Assembly: GCA_004565275.1 (NCBI GenBank)
Contig: SDOX01000021.1
Span: 250,560-314,559 of the forward strand
Reading direction: 5' to 3'
From: Nannochloropsis salina CCMP1776
Lineage: Eukaryota; Sar; Eustigmatophyceae; Eustigmatales; Monodopsidaceae
DNA: 64,000 nucleotides
The notes under the pieces were generated by a model that did no database searches, was not told the DNA's origin, and saw only the letters and a program-made list of their open reading frames with translations. A program made the translations under genes and the position numbers. Positions 62,857 through 64,000 of the stretch are shown here, piece after piece. The number at the start of each line of letters is the position of its first letter. The stretch's first letter is position 1.

Positions 62857-64000
62857 ATGACCCTCTCACGCCCTATCTCCCCCTCACTACCTTTACTCCG
62901 CACCGCCTTAGGCACACAAAGGTCTTCTACCTCTTCATCTCAAGGAGCTCATAATAATACCAAATCCACGTCTTCAAAGATCTCCCATGGGCCGCTTTCT
63001 GCCGGAGGCACCATTACACGGGGAGCAAACGGTCTTATTGAAGGGAAGGAATACTTTGTCTCCCCGCTTTCCGCAGACGCCAAGTATGCCCTGGCCCGTA
63101 GTGTGGGAGAGGAGTGCATCCAAGAGCAGGAACTGCGGTTGCTCTTGGAGAAAAAACCTCATCCCATTGTATACGACGGATTCGAACCTTCGGGACGTAT
63201 GCATATAGCTCAGGGGGTGATGCGTGCCATCAATGCCAACAAACTCACACAGTGTGGATGCGTCTTCAAATTCTGGGTGGCAGACTGGTTCGCGTTGTTG
63301 AACAACAAAATGGGTGGAGACTTGAAAAAAATTCAAACGGTTGGGAGGTACATGATTGAAATCTGGCGGGCGGTCGGAATGGACATGCAAAACGTGGAGT
63401 TTCTGTGGGCGTCGGAGGAGATCAATGCCCACTCGGACGAATACTGGTCTCGAGTCATGGATATTGCCCGGATCAACAACCTGGCCAGGATACAACGCTG
63501 CTGTACGATTATGGGGCGAAAAGATACGGAGGAGATGAGTGCTGCGCAAATCATGTACCCGTGTATGCAATGCGCCGACGTGTTCTTCCTTAAAGCGGAC
63601 ATTTGCCAACTAGGCCTGGATCAACGGAAAGTGAACATGCTGGCCCGCGAATACTGCGATAGCGTGAAGATCAAATTCAAGCCAGTCATTATCTCGCATC
63701 ATATGCTCATGGGCTTGAAAGAAGGTCAAGAAAAGATGAGTAAATCTGACCCAGACTCGGCCATTTTCATGGAGGATTCCGAAGCGGATTTGAAACGGAA
63801 AATCAAGAAAGCGTTCTGCCCTCCGGAAGTTATTGAAGGTAATCCAATTGTTGATTACGTGAAGCATATTATCTTTGGATACTACGGTAAAATTGTGATC
63901 GAATTTCAAGGGGATGTGAGAAAAGAGTACGTGGATTACGAAGAGTTCGAGGCAGACTACAAGAGTGGGAAGATTCACCCGGGAGACTTAAAGCCGGCCG
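62857..64000 (+). CDS. Tyrosyl-tRNA synthetase, eukaryotic type, partial (right edge)
   Basis: 381 codons from the ATG at 62857 and still open at the window end. After a Ser/Arg/Thr-rich leader (MTLSRPISPSLPLLRTALG...) the class I core starts near residue 70: PIVYDGFEPSGRMHIAQGVM with the HIGH-like site (His116), VADWFALLNNKMGGDL, MYPCMQCADVFFL with the Gln of the tyrosine pocket, LGLDQRKVNMLAREY, and EKMSKSDPDS, the KMSKS loop, at about 292-301. This is the archaeal/eukaryotic (plant-like) TyrRS, not the bacterial organelle type. The presequence suggests targeting to mitochondrion or plastid, or dual targeting from one gene. Nothing is broken in the visible part. Confidence 0.95.
   Translation, partial: MTLSRPISPSLPLLRTALGTQRSSTSSSQGAHNNTKSTSSKISHGPLSAGGTITRGANGLIEGKEYFVSPLSADAKYALARSVGEECIQEQELRLLLEKKPHPIVYDGFEPSGRMHIAQGVMRAINANKLTQCGCVFKFWVADWFALLNNKMGGDLKKIQTVGRYMIEIWRAVGMDMQNVEFLWASEEINAHSDEYWSRVMDIARINNLARIQRCCTIMGRKDTEEMSAAQIMYPCMQCADVFFLKADICQLGLDQRKVNMLAREYCDSVKIKFKPVIISHHMLMGLKEGQEKMSKSDPDSAIFMEDSEADLKRKIKKAFCPPEVIEGNPIVDYVKHIIFGYYGKIVIEFQGDVRKEYVDYEEFEADYKSGKIHPGDLKPA

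Overview
The window looks like nuclear DNA from a compact microbial eukaryote, most likely a stramenopile alga of the Nannochloropsis/Microchloropsis (eustigmatophyte) kind. It has protein genes on both strands about every 2-3 kb, moderately high GC, long single-exon genes next to genes with short spliceosomal introns (about 85-810 bp), and a purely eukaryotic gene set: kinesin-3, ESCRT-I TSG101, ALG2, a CLC channel, a cyclic-nucleotide-type channel, PICOT glutaredoxin, adrenodoxin-type ferredoxin and a eukaryotic TyrRS. The placement is inferred from style and gene content, not from a database match.

Left third (1-22 kb): a Sey1/RHD3-like dynamin-type GTPase (-) shares a short divergent promoter with an acidic ubiquitin-like-domain protein (+). 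Then come a secreted PEBP (+), a tail-anchored TPR protein (-), a 1909-residue kinesin-3 with a PH domain (-), a secreted tryptophan-rich repeat protein not recognised from any family (+), three-exon TSG101 (+), and a coiled-coil protein with a possible monopolin (Csm1/Pcs1) head (-).

Middle (22-45 kb): a small membrane protein with an unclear 5' end (+), a two-exon CLC channel (-), an RRM protein of the plant UBA2 type (+), a two-exon His-rich zinc-finger protein whose intron holds a CA/TA microsatellite (-), a PF02636-like methyltransferase (-), PICOT glutaredoxin (-), and a seven-exon RRM-like plus DUF4476-like gene with one inferred GC-AG intron (-).

Right third (45-64 kb): a voltage-gated/cNMP-type channel with an odd pore (+), a hypothetical gene (-) divergent from homoserine kinase (+), a secreted FAD oxidoreductase (-), a class II histone deacetylase (+), and a secreted Cys-rich protein carrying a bacterial-type CDP-diacylglycerol pyrophosphatase domain (-). 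A decayed Ty3/gypsy fragment, ALG2 (+), a mitochondrial [2Fe-2S] ferredoxin (+) and a TyrRS running off the right edge (+) complete the window.

The genes do not form a single pathway; this is ordinary gene-dense nuclear DNA. ALG2 and TSG101 serve the secretory/endosomal system, ferredoxin and PICOT serve Fe-S metabolism, and thrB serves amino-acid synthesis. The least explained items are the Trp-repeat secreted protein, the Cys-rich/Cdh fusion, the unusual channel pore, and the DUF4476 gene. No tRNA, rRNA, CRISPR array or intact mobile element was found. Exon boundaries were worked out by hand from splice signals, reading phase and protein continuity.
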